Assembly: GCA_023433925.1 (NCBI GenBank)
Contig: JAEYTO010000036.1
Location: forward strand, 1 to 40,749
Length of the DNA: 40,749 nt
Reading direction: 5' to 3'
Origin: Pseudomonadota bacterium
GTDB taxonomy: Bacteria > Desulfobacterota > Desulfovibrionia > Desulfovibrionales > Desulfovibrionaceae
How positions within the stretch are numbered: the first letter of the stretch is position 1; the number at the start of each line of letters is the position of its first letter. The notes under the pieces are model-generated. The model was not told the origin of the DNA and ran no database searches. It saw only the letters and a program-made list of their open reading frames with translations. The position numbers were made by a program, and so were the translations under genes. Below are positions 31,832-40,685 of this stretch, in pieces.

Positions 31832-32811
31832 GTTCCTTCTCCTTGGGCTTGTGCGTCCAGCTCGGCCAGACAGGGCCGCAGATCCCCGAGCATCTCGTCC
31901 ACGCTCTCGTAGGACACGCCCGAGCCCTGGGAGAAATGCAGGATCACCCGGTTCAGGCGCTCGGGGATGTATGGGAACAGCTTTCTCAGGTTGAACAGCC
32001 GGTTGCGGAATATGATGCCGAAATCCTCCTGACGCAGGGGCTCGCGGATGCCTTCCGCCAGGCCGTGCTCGGCGATGGACAGCGGGGTCCACTCGCCCTT
32101 GCCCGTGAGGAAGGCCAGGATGTTTCCCAGGCCGAAGAGGTCCCAGCCGAACGGATTCTCGTAGAAATCGAAGGCGTAGTCGAAATCGATCCAGCAGTAA
32201 GGGCTCGCGCCGCGCTGGACATACAGGTGGTCGCGACGGATGTCGCCGTGCTTCTCGCCTTGCCCGTGCAGATGGCCGATGGCTTCGCAGGCTTCGATGA
32301 AGCTGGCCAGGATGGCCGGAAAGCTCCTGCGGAAATAGGTCTCGTGGTCGGCCTCGATGTCCTCGACCTCCTGGTCCAGGCGCCTGCCGTCGACATATTC
32401 GAGCACCCGCACGTTGTTGCCCTTGGAGTCATCCAGGGAAAAGCCCTGCATGAAGCGCGGATCGCCGCGCACGAGCTCGAGGATGCGCGCCTCCTTGAGG
32501 GGGCTGCGATAGCAGGGGATCTGGAAGCGGCCGATGTTGGCCGTGAACGTCTCGTGAAACACGAGCTTGACGATGCGCCGCTCGCCTGTTTCGAGCACGC
32601 GGCAGCGCTTGACCCAGAACTTGGGGTCTTCCATGCCGAAGCGGCGCTCGGACTCGTCCTTGAGCACCAGGTAGTGCAGGCCGCCGAGGGCCATGACATC
32701 GCCATGGCCGATGCGCATGAACTCGCTCGTGTCATGGAAGATATCGCCGAAGCGGCTCATGCCTCCGTCGGGCCACATGCGTTCGACCAGTTCGCGGACA
32801 TTCTCGGACAT
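31828..32811 (-). CDS. Protein-kinase-like protein coupled to a universal stress protein
   Basis: A 327-residue protein with a eukaryotic-like kinase fold. A possible beta-3 lysine is in RRIVKLVFHETF (about 79-89), a hinge-like VRVLEYVDGRRL at 134-145, a catalytic-loop-like KHGDIRRDHLYV at 187-198, and WIDFDYAF (207-214) where kinases have DFG. The HGD and DFD forms resemble lipopolysaccharide-kinase/RIO-like and aminoglycoside-kinase-like members, so the substrate may be a protein or a small molecule. ATG 32811 follows GGAGG. It is the first gene of a two-gene unit with the Usp gene, between sat and aprBA. Confidence 0.7.
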   Translation of the reverse strand: MSENVRELVERMWPDGGMSRFGDIFHDTSEFMRIGHGDVMALGGLHYLVLKDESERRFGMEDPKFWVKRCRVLETGERRIVKLVFHETFTANIGRFQIPCYRSPLKEARILELVRGDPRFMQGFSLDDSKGNNVRVLEYVDGRRLDQEVEDIEADHETYFRRSFPAILASFIEACEAIGHLHGQGEKHGDIRRDHLYVQRGASPYCWIDFDYAFDFYENPFGWDLFGLGNILAFLTGKGEWTPLSIAEHGLAEGIREPLRQEDFGIIFRNRLFNLRKLFPYIPERLNRVILHFSQGSGVSYESVDEMLGDLRPCLAELDAQAQGEGT

Positions 32812-32895
32812 GCGCGCCTCCGCTTTCTCCCCGCGGAAACACGTTGCAGGGAATTCGGCGCATACTAGCCTGCTTTCGCCATTCGTCAAATAGAA

Positions 32896-32921
32896 ACGGG
32901 GCGCCCTTGCGGACGCCCCGT
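32896..32921 (-). terminator. Terminator after sat
   Basis: ACGGGGCG/CGCCCCGT (32896-32903 with 32914-32921) forms an 8-bp stem that can extend inwards. On the minus strand TTTCTATTTG follows. It lies 38 bases after the sat stop and 84 bases upstream of the kinase-like gene's ATG. Confidence 0.7.
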
Positions 32922-32958
32922 CTGGTGATTCACGTCAGAGCCCTGGGGCTCGTGAACG

Positions 32959-34242
32959 CTACTTCATGGCAGAGCCGCTGGCGGCCTTCTGCATCTTGAC
33001 CTCGACCTTCTCGGTCAGGCCGCCGTAGTACGTGCGCAGGATGTCCAGGACCTCTTCGCGGCCGAAGTGATCCACGACCTCGGCGCCCTCGGACAGGGCC
33101 TTGCGCAGCTTGGTGCCGGACAGGATGACGCGGTCTTCCTTGGTGTGCGGGCAAGTGCGCATGGAGGCCATGCCGTCGCACTTGTGGCAGTAGAAGGTCC
33201 AGTCGATCTTCATGGGCACGGTGACCAGAGCCTTGCCGGCGGGCTTGTTCTCGTCCTTGGCGTACGGGATCTTGTCGAAGATCTCCTGCGCCTCGAAGAG
33301 GGTGTAGAAGTCACCCACGCCAGCGTGGTCGCGGCCGATGAGCATGTGGCTGATGCCGTAGTTCTGGCGGAACGTCGCGTGCAGCAGGGCCTCGCGGGGA
33401 CCGGCGTAGCGCATGTCGAGGGGGTAGCCCGCGTTGATGACGTAGTTCTTGACGAAGTAGCCGTCGATGAGCGTCTGGATGCACTTGATGCGCACGTCGG
33501 CCGGGATGTCGCCGGGCTTCAGGTTGCCGATGAGGGAGTGGATGACCACGCCGTCACAGACCTCGGCGGCGATCTTGGCCAGGTACTCGTGGGAGCGGTG
33601 CATCGGGTTGCGCAGCTGCAGAGCGGCGACCGTGGACCAGCCGCGCTTCTCCATCTCGGCGCGGATCTCGGCGGGGGTCATGTACACGCCGGGGAACTTC
33701 TCGCGGTAGTCGCCCTCGGAGAGGACCTTGACCTGGCCGGCGAGGTTGTACTTGCCCTGCTTCATGACCATCTGCACGCCGGGGTGGTCCTTCTCGGCCA
33801 CTTCCCAGAACTTCTTGGAGTCGTCGCCGTTGCCCTTGAAGACCTTCTCGCACTCCCACTTCTTCTCGTCGGCGGAGAGGGCGTACTTCTCGGTGACCTT
33901 CATGGTGGCGTACACGGTGCCCTTGGCGCCGACCAGCGCGACCTCGTCGCCGACCTTCACGTCCTCGTCGTTGGTGTCGCAGACGACCGGCACGGGCCAG
34001 AAGGTGCCGTCGGCGAGGGTGAAGTTCTCGCACACGCTCTTCCAGTCGGCCTTGCCCATGAAGCCGCTCAGCGGCGAGAAGCCGCCGATGCCGAGCATGA
34101 TGCAGTCACCCTTGACGCGGTCGGAGATGACGATCTTCTTCAGGCCGGCGGCCTTCTTCGTCTCGGCTTCCAGCGCGGCGCCCTTGAGCAGGCACTCGAC
34201 AAGGCCCTTACCGCCATGAGCAGGAACAAGCTTCTTGGCCAT
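32959..34242 (-). CDS. sat: Sulfate adenylyltransferase (ATP sulfurylase)
   Basis: A 427-residue enzyme making APS and pyrophosphate from sulfate and ATP, the first step of dissimilatory sulfate reduction. It shows the nucleotide-binding QLRNPMHRSHE, the GRDHAGVGDFY segment, and a Cys/His metal site CHKCDGMASMRTCPH followed by LSGTKLRKALSEG, as in Desulfovibrio enzymes. ATG 34242 (MAKKLVPAHGGKGLVE) follows AGGAG; ten residues of open frame upstream are not family-like. It is a single-gene unit with its own promoter and terminator. Confidence 0.96.
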   Translation of the reverse strand: MAKKLVPAHGGKGLVECLLKGAALEAETKKAAGLKKIVISDRVKGDCIMLGIGGFSPLSGFMGKADWKSVCENFTLADGTFWPVPVVCDTNDEDVKVGDEVALVGAKGTVYATMKVTEKYALSADEKKWECEKVFKGNGDDSKKFWEVAEKDHPGVQMVMKQGKYNLAGQVKVLSEGDYREKFPGVYMTPAEIRAEMEKRGWSTVAALQLRNPMHRSHEYLAKIAAEVCDGVVIHSLIGNLKPGDIPADVRIKCIQTLIDGYFVKNYVINAGYPLDMRYAGPREALLHATFRQNYGISHMLIGRDHAGVGDFYTLFEAQEIFDKIPYAKDENKPAGKALVTVPMKIDWTFYCHKCDGMASMRTCPHTKEDRVILSGTKLRKALSEGAEVVDHFGREEVLDILRTYYGGLTEKVEVKMQKAASGSAMK

Positions 34243-34736
34243 GGTACTCCAACTCCTTTCATGTGTGTTCATGACAACAATGCCACGAAAGCCTCGCCGG
34301 AGGGCTCACGCCGATCCGGCTCGGGTGAATTCCCCAACACTCCTGGATCGACCCAACCGGGCAAAAAAACCACGTCGCAAGCAGGGTGCGGCGGGGAAGG
34401 CATGTCCAGGCACGCCTTCCACCCGGCATTAAGCCGAGCGCCAGTCTCCGGCTTGAGAGCATTCCCAGATTACCGACGGCTGGCTGACTACAGCTTGTTA
34501 AAAAAAGAACAAAATGTCAAAAGAAAAATTTCACATATCCAATATGCCGATTTTCAATGATCTTCCACCTGGGACGTCAACCATTCCCATGATTTCGACG
34601 GTCATACGCATTTTCGGAACGATGTACAAGCCCCCGGCAGGCCCCGGCGCAAGGCCTGCACGCATTGCCCCTTGCAAGGCCTACCGAATGCGGTTAGGAG
34701 TTCAGGTTTCCAATCCATATACCAGCGGACGAGCTA
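34243..34736. other. sat leader and divergent gap
   Basis: Besides the sat promoter this stretch holds the long sat leader (34243-34486), with a T7 run on the minus strand near 34365 but no clear stem before it. Nearer the plus-strand gene are a GCAGGCC/GGCCTGC hairpin (34637-34659) and a weak TTAGGA/TATACC promoter (34694-34723). No coding frame stands out. Confidence 0.5.
34495..34520 (-). promoter_or_regulatory. sat promoter with Rex-like palindrome
   Basis: On the minus strand a consensus TTGACA lies at 34520-34515; the matching -10 (near 34497-34492, CAAGCT) is weak. Immediately downstream of the -35 box is TTGTTAAAAAAAGAACAA (34495-34512, plus strand), close to the Rex motif. In D. vulgaris Rex has been reported to repress sat. 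The leader is long, about 240 bases. Confidence 0.55.
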
Positions 34737-36359
34737 ATGCCTCAACCCGACGCCAAGAAGACCATCACCACCCAGATCAACGACATAGATCGCAGACTTG
34801 CCGCCCTTGTGGCGGAACGCACGAGGCTGCTGGCCAAGGCCGCTACCGCCAGGCTCGAAAAGCGCAAGCCCCTGTCGGACCCGGAGCAGGAGCGCCGCAT
34901 CTGGTCCGAATGGGACCGCTCCGCCAAGCGGCTCGGCCTGGAGCCCCGCCTGCTGCGCAAGGCCGTGACCCTGCTCAACGGCATGGCCTACGCCAAGGCC
35001 GGCGCGCGCCAGGGCCCGGCCGAGGACTTCCTGCTCACGCCCAAGCGCCAGCCCGTGGACATCGACGCGCCCGCGCCCCTGTCGGTGGACCACCTGCTCC
35101 TGTTGACGGCCGTGGCCGCGGCCGCGGGCAATCCCACGCACCTCTCGCCCGTGGCGCTCAACGACCGCACGGTCGAGCTGGTCAAGGCCCTCAACCAGGC
35201 CGGCGCGGCACTGTCCTGGGAGCAGGACTCCCTGAGTTCCCGCGGCGGGCCCGGACTCGCCTTCGAGGGCAAGGCCATCTTCGCCGGCGACCATGAGGGC
35301 GCCATCTATATTTTGATAGCCCTGGCCCTGGGACATGCCGGGCGCTGCCGCTTCGCGGGCGGCCCGGAGCTCAAGCTCCTGGACCTCGGCCGCCTGGCCG
35401 ACACCCTGGCCGCCATGGGCGCGCGCCTGGCCCCGCTTACCCCGCACACCCCCGGCCTGCCCGCGCGGCTGGAATCCGGCGGCCGCATGGCCACCCGACT
35501 GCGCCTGCCCGACGACTGCCCGCCGGCCTTCGCCTCGGCCCTGGCCTGCGCGGCCTGGACCTACCCCGAGGGCTTGAGCCTCGAATTCGAGCCGGCCTCG
35601 CCCGTGGCCGCGGCCATGGCCGACGCCGCCCTGGTGCTCACGCTCTGCGGCATCCCCTTCACGGCCTCGCACGGCTCCTTCAGCGTGCCCAACGCCGCGC
35701 CCACGGTCCCGGCCGAGCCCGCCCTGCCCATGGACAACCTCATCGCCGCGACCGTGCTGGCCCTGCCGCGCTTCACCGGCGGCCGGACGCGCCTCGTGGG
35801 CCTGTGGCCCGCCGAGCTGCCCGCGTTCCTGCACGCCCAGCGCCTGCTCGGCGCCACGGGGCTCGACTTCGCGTCCGCCGATTCCATGGCCACGGTCGCG
35901 GCCAAGCCTTGGCCCGCCAGCGTCGCCCTGCGCGCCGAAAACCCGGCCCTGGCGCCCCTGGCCCTGGCCCTGGCCGCCGCCGCGCCCCAGGGCGCGGCCC
36001 TGGACTGCGCGGGCGACGAGCTTTTCCAGTCCCAGGCCCAGGAACTCCTGGAGGCCTGCGGCAAGCCTCACTCGGCGGACGGTGACATCATCCGCATGGG
36101 ACCTGGCTTCGACCGCGAGCAGGGCCAGCGGATCTGGAGCGCGCCGTCCCCCGAGCTGGCCCTGGCCGCCGCGCTGCTGGCCTACGCGCGGCCCGGCATC
36201 CGCCTGGCCAATCCCGGCGTGCTCACGGCCCACTGGCCAGGCTTCTGGAACCTGTACAACCGGCTCGCCACTCCGGTGCGCAGCCTGCTGCCCCACAAGG
36301 AGCCCGAGCATGAGCAAGAACCAGAGCAAAAATCCAAGCGACGCATCCGCGTCGAATGA
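34737..36359 (+). CDS. Chorismate-mutase-like and EPSP-synthase-like fusion, probably not a canonical enzyme
   Basis: A 540-residue protein. Residues 1-90 look like an AroQ-type chorismate mutase helix bundle (INDIDRRLAALVAERTRLLAKAA, then KPLSDPEQERRIWSEWDRSAKRLGLEP). About 95-510 resembles the EPSP synthase fold in its layout: SVDHLLLLTAVAAAAG, ELKLLDLGRLADTLAAMGARL, PMDNLIAATVLALPRFTGG. I cannot find the EPSP synthase catalytic motifs (GDKSISHR, GNAGT-x-x-R, the RPM segment), so shikimate-pathway activity is doubtful. The C-terminus is Lys/Glu-rich. ATG 34737 has only a weak ribosome site. It overlaps the next gene by 50 bases. Confidence 0.6.
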   Translation: MPQPDAKKTITTQINDIDRRLAALVAERTRLLAKAATARLEKRKPLSDPEQERRIWSEWDRSAKRLGLEPRLLRKAVTLLNGMAYAKAGARQGPAEDFLLTPKRQPVDIDAPAPLSVDHLLLLTAVAAAAGNPTHLSPVALNDRTVELVKALNQAGAALSWEQDSLSSRGGPGLAFEGKAIFAGDHEGAIYILIALALGHAGRCRFAGGPELKLLDLGRLADTLAAMGARLAPLTPHTPGLPARLESGGRMATRLRLPDDCPPAFASALACAAWTYPEGLSLEFEPASPVAAAMADAALVLTLCGIPFTASHGSFSVPNAAPTVPAEPALPMDNLIAATVLALPRFTGGRTRLVGLWPAELPAFLHAQRLLGATGLDFASADSMATVAAKPWPASVALRAENPALAPLALALAAAAPQGAALDCAGDELFQSQAQELLEACGKPHSADGDIIRMGPGFDREQGQRIWSAPSPELALAAALLAYARPGIRLANPGVLTAHWPGFWNLYNRLATPVRSLLPHKEPEHEQEPEQKSKRRIRVE

Positions 36360-36585
36360 CCTGCCCCGGGACGTCGAGGCTCTCGCGGCCCAGATCGAGG
36401 CTCTGAACGTCGAGAAGGCCGCGGTCATGGTCAAGGTCGTCCACCTGCGCGACAGCGAGGACCCGGCCAAGGGCGTCTTCCACAACCAGGAGATTTTCCA
36501 GGCCCAGCAGGACAAGCTGCGCCTGGAGACCGAGATCGACATCCGCCGACGCAAGATCCGGCGCATTGAGCTCGGCATGGAGTAG
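36310..36585 (+). CDS. Small coiled-coil protein overlapping the fusion gene
   Basis: A 91-residue protein starting at ATG 36310 after AAGGAG with 8-base spacing, inside the 3' end of the upstream gene. The first 18 residues are polar and probably flexible (MSKNQSKNPSDASASN). The rest is one or two long helices: LPRDVEALAAQIEALNVEKAAVMVKVVHLRD, then HNQEIFQAQQDKLRLETEIDIRRRKIRRIELGME. I do not recognise a family. Translational coupling suggests it works with the EPSP-synthase-like protein. Confidence 0.7.
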   Translation: MSKNQSKNPSDASASNDLPRDVEALAAQIEALNVEKAAVMVKVVHLRDSEDPAKGVFHNQEIFQAQQDKLRLETEIDIRRRKIRRIELGME

Positions 36586-36672
36586 TCGCGGCCGACGAAA
36601 GCGCCGCATCCCCTCATTCCCCGCATTGCAAGCACGGCCGTTTCCCCGCTGCCAGGCACAAAGGAGCAGAGC

Positions 36673-38592
36673 ATGGCGAACAACCTGACGCGCAAGATTT
36701 TGGAGCGGCATCTGGTCAAGGGCGAGCTTGTCCCCGGCAGCGAGATCGGGCTCAGGATCGACCAGACCCTGACCCAGGACGCCACGGGCACCATGGCCTA
36801 TCTCCAGTTCGAGGCCATGGGCGTCGACCGCGTGCGCACCGAGCTGTCGGTGAGCTACGTGGACCACAACACCCTCCAGATGGGCTTCCGCAATCCCGAC
36901 GACCATCGCTACCTGCGCACCGTGGCCGCCAGGTACGGCATCATCTTCTCGCCTCCGGGCACGGGCATCTGCCACCAGCTCCATCTGGAGAACTTCGCCA
37001 AGCCCGGCAAGACGCTCATCGGCTCGGACAGCCATACGCCCACGGCGGGCGGCGTGGGCTGCCTGGCCATGGGCGCGGGCGGGCTGTCCGTGGCCCTGGC
37101 CATGGCCGGCGAGGCGTACTTCATCCCCTGCCCCAAGGTCGTGCGCGTGTGGCTCGACGGCGAGCTGACGGGCTGGGCCTCGGCCAAGGACATCATCCTG
37201 CACCTGCTCGGCGAGCTGACCGTCAAGGGCGGCGTGGGCAAGGTCTTCGAGTACGCCGGCCCCGGCGTGGCCACGCTGACCGTGCCAGAGCGCGCGACCA
37301 TCACGAACATGGGCGCGGAGCTGGGCGCGACCACATCCATCTTCCCGAGCGACGGCCAGACGCGCAGGTTCCTCAAGTCCATGGGCCGCGAGGCCGACTT
37401 CGTGGAGCTTGGGGCCGACGAGGGCGCGAACTACGACGAGGAGATCAGGATCGACCTGTCCGCCCTGGAGCCCCTGGCCGCCGCGCCGCACATGCCCGAC
37501 CGGCGGGTGCGCATCAAGGACCTCGCCGGCATGAAGGTCGAGCAGGCCTGCATCGGCTCGTGCACGAACTCCAGCTACGCGGACCTCAAGACCGTGGCCC
37601 TGCTCCTGCAAGGCAAGCGCGTCAGGCCCGAGACCGACCTGCTCATCGCCCCCGGCTCCAAGCAGGTACTCAAGATGCTCGCCTCCGAGGGGCTCATCGA
37701 CCCGCTGCTCGACTCGGGCGCGCGGCTGCTGGAGGCCTCCTGCGGCCCGTGCATCGGCATGGGCGGCTCGCCCGTGTCCGGCGGCGTGTCCGTGCGCACC
37801 TTCAACCGCAACTTCGAGGGCCGCAGCGCCACCAAGGACGCCCAGGTCTACCTCGTCAGCCCGGCCGCGGCGGCCATGGTCGCCCTGCGCGGGGAGTTCA
37901 GCGACCCGGCCACCTGGGGCGTCCCGCCGGCCAAGCCCGAGCTGCCCGAGACCGCCCCGGATATCCGCCACCTGTTCATCCACCCGCCCAAGGACGGCTC
38001 CAAGGTCGAGATCCTGCGCGGCCCGAACATCGCACCCCTGCCGCCCTTCGAGCCCATGGCCGAAGTCATCGAGGCGCCGGTGGCCATCAAGGTCGGCGAC
38101 GACATCACCACGGACCACATCCTGCCCGCCGGAGCCGAGATCACGGCCCTGCGCTCGAACATCCCGGCCATCAGCAAGCACATCTTCGGCCGCGTGGACG
38201 AGGGCTTCGTCGGCCGCATCCAGGCCATGGGCAAGGGCGTCATCGTGGGCGGCGAGAACTACGGCCAGGGCTCCAGCCGCGAGCACGCGGCCCTCGGCCC
38301 GCGCTACCTCGGGGTCAAGGCCGTCATCGTCAAGTCGCTCGCGCGCATCCACCGCGCCAACCTGGTCAACTTCGGCATCCTGCCGCTCATCCTTGTCAAC
38401 AAGGAAGACTATGCCAAGTTCGGCCAAGGGGATACGGTACGCATCCCGGCCGGCGCGATCACGCCCGGCGGAACAGCCGAGCTGAGCCTCGGCTCCGGCG
38501 CCCGGGTGGCCGTGACCAACGATTTGACGGAACAGGAACTGGCCATTATTAAAGCCGGCGGGCTACTCAATACCGTCGGCCGTCCGGCCTGA
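36673..38592 (+). CDS. acn: Aconitate hydratase
   Basis: A 639-residue [4Fe-4S] aconitase of the compact type, interconverting citrate and isocitrate. The cluster cysteines are C297 (ACIGSCTNSSYADL), C357 and C360 (ASCGPCIGMGG). Active-site parts include LIGSDSHTPTAGGVGCLAMG near residue 115 and the swivel-domain GGENYGQGSSREHAALGPRYLG near residue 530. AAGGAG precedes ATG 36673. In sulfate reducers it serves mainly glutamate synthesis. It lies 16 bases upstream of the PpiD-like gene, so the two may share a transcript. Confidence 0.95.
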   Translation: MANNLTRKILERHLVKGELVPGSEIGLRIDQTLTQDATGTMAYLQFEAMGVDRVRTELSVSYVDHNTLQMGFRNPDDHRYLRTVAARYGIIFSPPGTGICHQLHLENFAKPGKTLIGSDSHTPTAGGVGCLAMGAGGLSVALAMAGEAYFIPCPKVVRVWLDGELTGWASAKDIILHLLGELTVKGGVGKVFEYAGPGVATLTVPERATITNMGAELGATTSIFPSDGQTRRFLKSMGREADFVELGADEGANYDEEIRIDLSALEPLAAAPHMPDRRVRIKDLAGMKVEQACIGSCTNSSYADLKTVALLLQGKRVRPETDLLIAPGSKQVLKMLASEGLIDPLLDSGARLLEASCGPCIGMGGSPVSGGVSVRTFNRNFEGRSATKDAQVYLVSPAAAAMVALRGEFSDPATWGVPPAKPELPETAPDIRHLFIHPPKDGSKVEILRGPNIAPLPPFEPMAEVIEAPVAIKVGDDITTDHILPAGAEITALRSNIPAISKHIFGRVDEGFVGRIQAMGKGVIVGGENYGQGSSREHAALGPRYLGVKAVIVKSLARIHRANLVNFGILPLILVNKEDYAKFGQGDTVRIPAGAITPGGTAELSLGSGARVAVTNDLTEQELAIIKAGGLLNTVGRPA

Positions 38593-38608
38593 TCCAAACG
38601 GAGAACCT

Positions 38609-40504
38609 ATGCTCGATCCCATACGTCGGAACGCCCGAAGCTGGGGCATCAAGCTCGTCTTCGGCATCATCATCATCGTCTTCGTCTTCTGGGGCGTGGG
38701 CAGCTTCCGGAGCCAAAGCGGCGCCGTGGTCGGCTACGTCAACGGCACGGCCGTGACCCTAGCCGAGTACCGGCAGGCCCTGGAGCGCGCCACCGAGATG
38801 CTCCGCCGCCAGGCCCCGGACATGACTCCCGAGATGCTCCAGCAGCTCGGCCTGCGCCGCCAGGTCTTCCAGCAGCTCGTGGACGCCGAGCTCATGCGCC
38901 AGAAGGCCCGCGAGCTGGGCATGGCCGTCCCGGACGAGGAGGTCCGCGCATACATCAAGTCCACGCCCGTGTTCCAGGCCGACAACGGCGGCTTCGACTA
39001 CGAGCTCTACCGTCGCATCCTGCGCGGCAGCGGCCTGACCGAGGCGCGCTACGAGGCGGGCGTGCGCACCGAGCTCATGCTGGACAAGATCCGCCGCATG
39101 GCCACCCTGCCCGCCACGATCACCGAGCAGGAGGCCCACGACCACTTCGCCTTGGCCCGCGAGACCGCCCAGGTTCAGTATGCCCTCTTCCCGGTGGACG
39201 GCTTCCTCGGCCAGATACAGCCCACCCAGGAGGAGATCGCCGGCTACTACGAGCAGAACAAGGCCCGCTTCGCCATGCCGGCCAGGGCCCGCATCGCCTA
39301 CCTGCTCTTCTCCCCCGAGCAGATGGCCCGGCCCGACCAGGTCTCCGCCGAGGAGGTCCGCCAGCACTACGAGGTCAACGCCGCCAAGTACCAGCGCCAG
39401 GAAGAGGTCCGCGCCAGCCATATCCTGGTCAAGGTCGGCGAGAACGCTCCCAAGGAAGAGGCCGACGCGGCCAAGGCCAAGATCGAGGATATCCGCAAGA
39501 GGATCGCCGGCGGCCTGGACTTCGCAGAGGCGGCTCGCAAGTTCTCCGACGGCCCCAGCGCGCCCAAGGGCGGCGACCTGGGCTGGTTCAGCCGCGGCCG
39601 CATGGTCCCCGCCTTCGAGGAGGCGGCCTTCGCGCTCAAGCCCGGCCAGGTCGGCGCGCCGGTGCGCACCGAGTTCGGCTGGCACATCGTCAAGGTCGAT
39701 GAGCGCTGCGCCGCCGGCCAGATTCCGCTGGCCGAGGTCGAGACCGACATCCGCACCGAGCTCGCGCGCGACAAGGCCGCCAGCGTGGTGGGCGACGCCC
39801 TGGACGAGGCCACGGAGCTGGCCGCCTCGGGCGTGTCCCTGGCCGAGATCGCCAAGAGCCTGCACATGCAGCCCCGCGACAGCGGCATGTTCACCCAGGC
39901 CTCCGGCCCCGCCGGCATCAGCCTGGACGACGAGGCCAAGGAAGTCATCTTCTCCCTGGCCGACGGCGAGCTGACCGACGCGCCGCTGTCCTCTGGAAAC
40001 GGCTACGTCCTGGCCGAAAAGACCAGCGGCGAGCCCGAGCGGACCAAGACGCTTGAGGAGGTGCGCGGGCAGATCGAGACCCTGCTCAAGCGCGATAAGG
40101 CCCTGGAGCTGTCCAAGGCCCGCGCGCTGGCCGTGGCCCAGGAGCTTGCCAATCCGGCCGCGCGCGACAAGGCCGTGGCCTCCCTGCCCCGGATCGAGAC
40201 GAGCGAGCCCTTCGATCGCCAAGGGCTGATCCAGGGCCTGGGACCCAGCCAGGAGCTGGCCAGGAACGCCTTTGCCGCCAAGCCCGGCGAGTGGCTGCCC
40301 GGAGCCTACTCCTCGCCCCAGGGCTGGTATGTGGCCAAGCTCGACAAGCTCAACCCCGCGCCCGAATCGGAATGGCGGAACCAGAAAGACATGTGGATGG
40401 CGGCCTTGTCCCAGACCCGCGAGCAGGAGCTCTATCAGGCCTTCATCAGCGGTTTGCGCGACAAGGCCAAGATCGAGATAGCCAATCCGCAGATGCTGGA
40501 ATAG
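38609..40504 (+). CDS. ppiD: PpiD-like membrane-anchored peptidyl-prolyl isomerase/chaperone
   Basis: A 631-residue periplasmic folding factor. One N-terminal membrane helix (about 14-32: IKLVFGIIIIVFVFWGVGSF) anchors it. A SurA/PpiD-type N-region follows (VVGYVNGTAVTLAEYRQALERA, QQLVDAELMRQKARELG). A parvulin domain is at about 269-370 (ASHILVKVGENAPKEEADAAK, KFSDGPSAPKGGDLGWFSRGRMVPAFEEAAFAL, EFGWHIVKVDE). A second PPIase-like region continues to the end. GGAG lies before ATG 38609. Length and order match PpiD; substrates would be exported and outer-membrane proteins. Confidence 0.9.
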   Translation: MLDPIRRNARSWGIKLVFGIIIIVFVFWGVGSFRSQSGAVVGYVNGTAVTLAEYRQALERATEMLRRQAPDMTPEMLQQLGLRRQVFQQLVDAELMRQKARELGMAVPDEEVRAYIKSTPVFQADNGGFDYELYRRILRGSGLTEARYEAGVRTELMLDKIRRMATLPATITEQEAHDHFALARETAQVQYALFPVDGFLGQIQPTQEEIAGYYEQNKARFAMPARARIAYLLFSPEQMARPDQVSAEEVRQHYEVNAAKYQRQEEVRASHILVKVGENAPKEEADAAKAKIEDIRKRIAGGLDFAEAARKFSDGPSAPKGGDLGWFSRGRMVPAFEEAAFALKPGQVGAPVRTEFGWHIVKVDERCAAGQIPLAEVETDIRTELARDKAASVVGDALDEATELAASGVSLAEIAKSLHMQPRDSGMFTQASGPAGISLDDEAKEVIFSLADGELTDAPLSSGNGYVLAEKTSGEPERTKTLEEVRGQIETLLKRDKALELSKARALAVAQELANPAARDKAVASLPRIETSEPFDRQGLIQGLGPSQELARNAFAAKPGEWLPGAYSSPQGWYVAKLDKLNPAPESEWRNQKDMWMAALSQTREQELYQAFISGLRDKAKIEIANPQMLE

Positions 40505-40530
40505 GCAAGGCGTCCATTACACGCACGCAA

Positions 40531-40561
40531 GAGCCGCTCCAGGGAGCGGCTCTTTTATTTT
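40531..40561 (+). terminator. Intrinsic terminator after the PpiD-like gene
   Basis: GAGCCGCTC/GAGCGGCTC (40531-40539 with 40544-40552) is a 9-bp stem with loop CAGG, followed by TTTTATTTT. It is a textbook rho-independent terminator, 27 bases after the stop codon. Confidence 0.92.
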
Positions 40562-40598
40562 GCCCCTTGCGCTTAGAGTCATTTGCAAATGAAATGCG

Positions 40599-40676
40599 GG
40601 TTCCAAGGGCCGCCTTATCAAGAGCGGGCCTTGGCGGGTGGGGCGCGGGGAGGGCAAAGCTCTCTCCGCTCTTGAT
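40599..40676. repeat. Paired-hairpin cassette variant at the right edge
   Basis: GGGTTCCAAGGGCC...CCTTGGCG and GGGGCGCGG...CTCTCTCC match the cassette after livF (17614-17683). Here an 11-bp inverted repeat ATCAAGAGCGG/CCGCTCTTGAT (40617-40627 with 40666-40676) interlocks with the CCAAGG/CCTTGG pair, so the two stems would form a pseudoknot or exclude each other. Confidence 0.5.
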
Positions 40677-40685
40677 CGGCGCGCT

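Noticed and set aside
34737..36359. Calling this gene aroA
   Set aside because: The EPSP synthase catalytic motifs are not visible, so the name would imply an activity that the sequence does not support.
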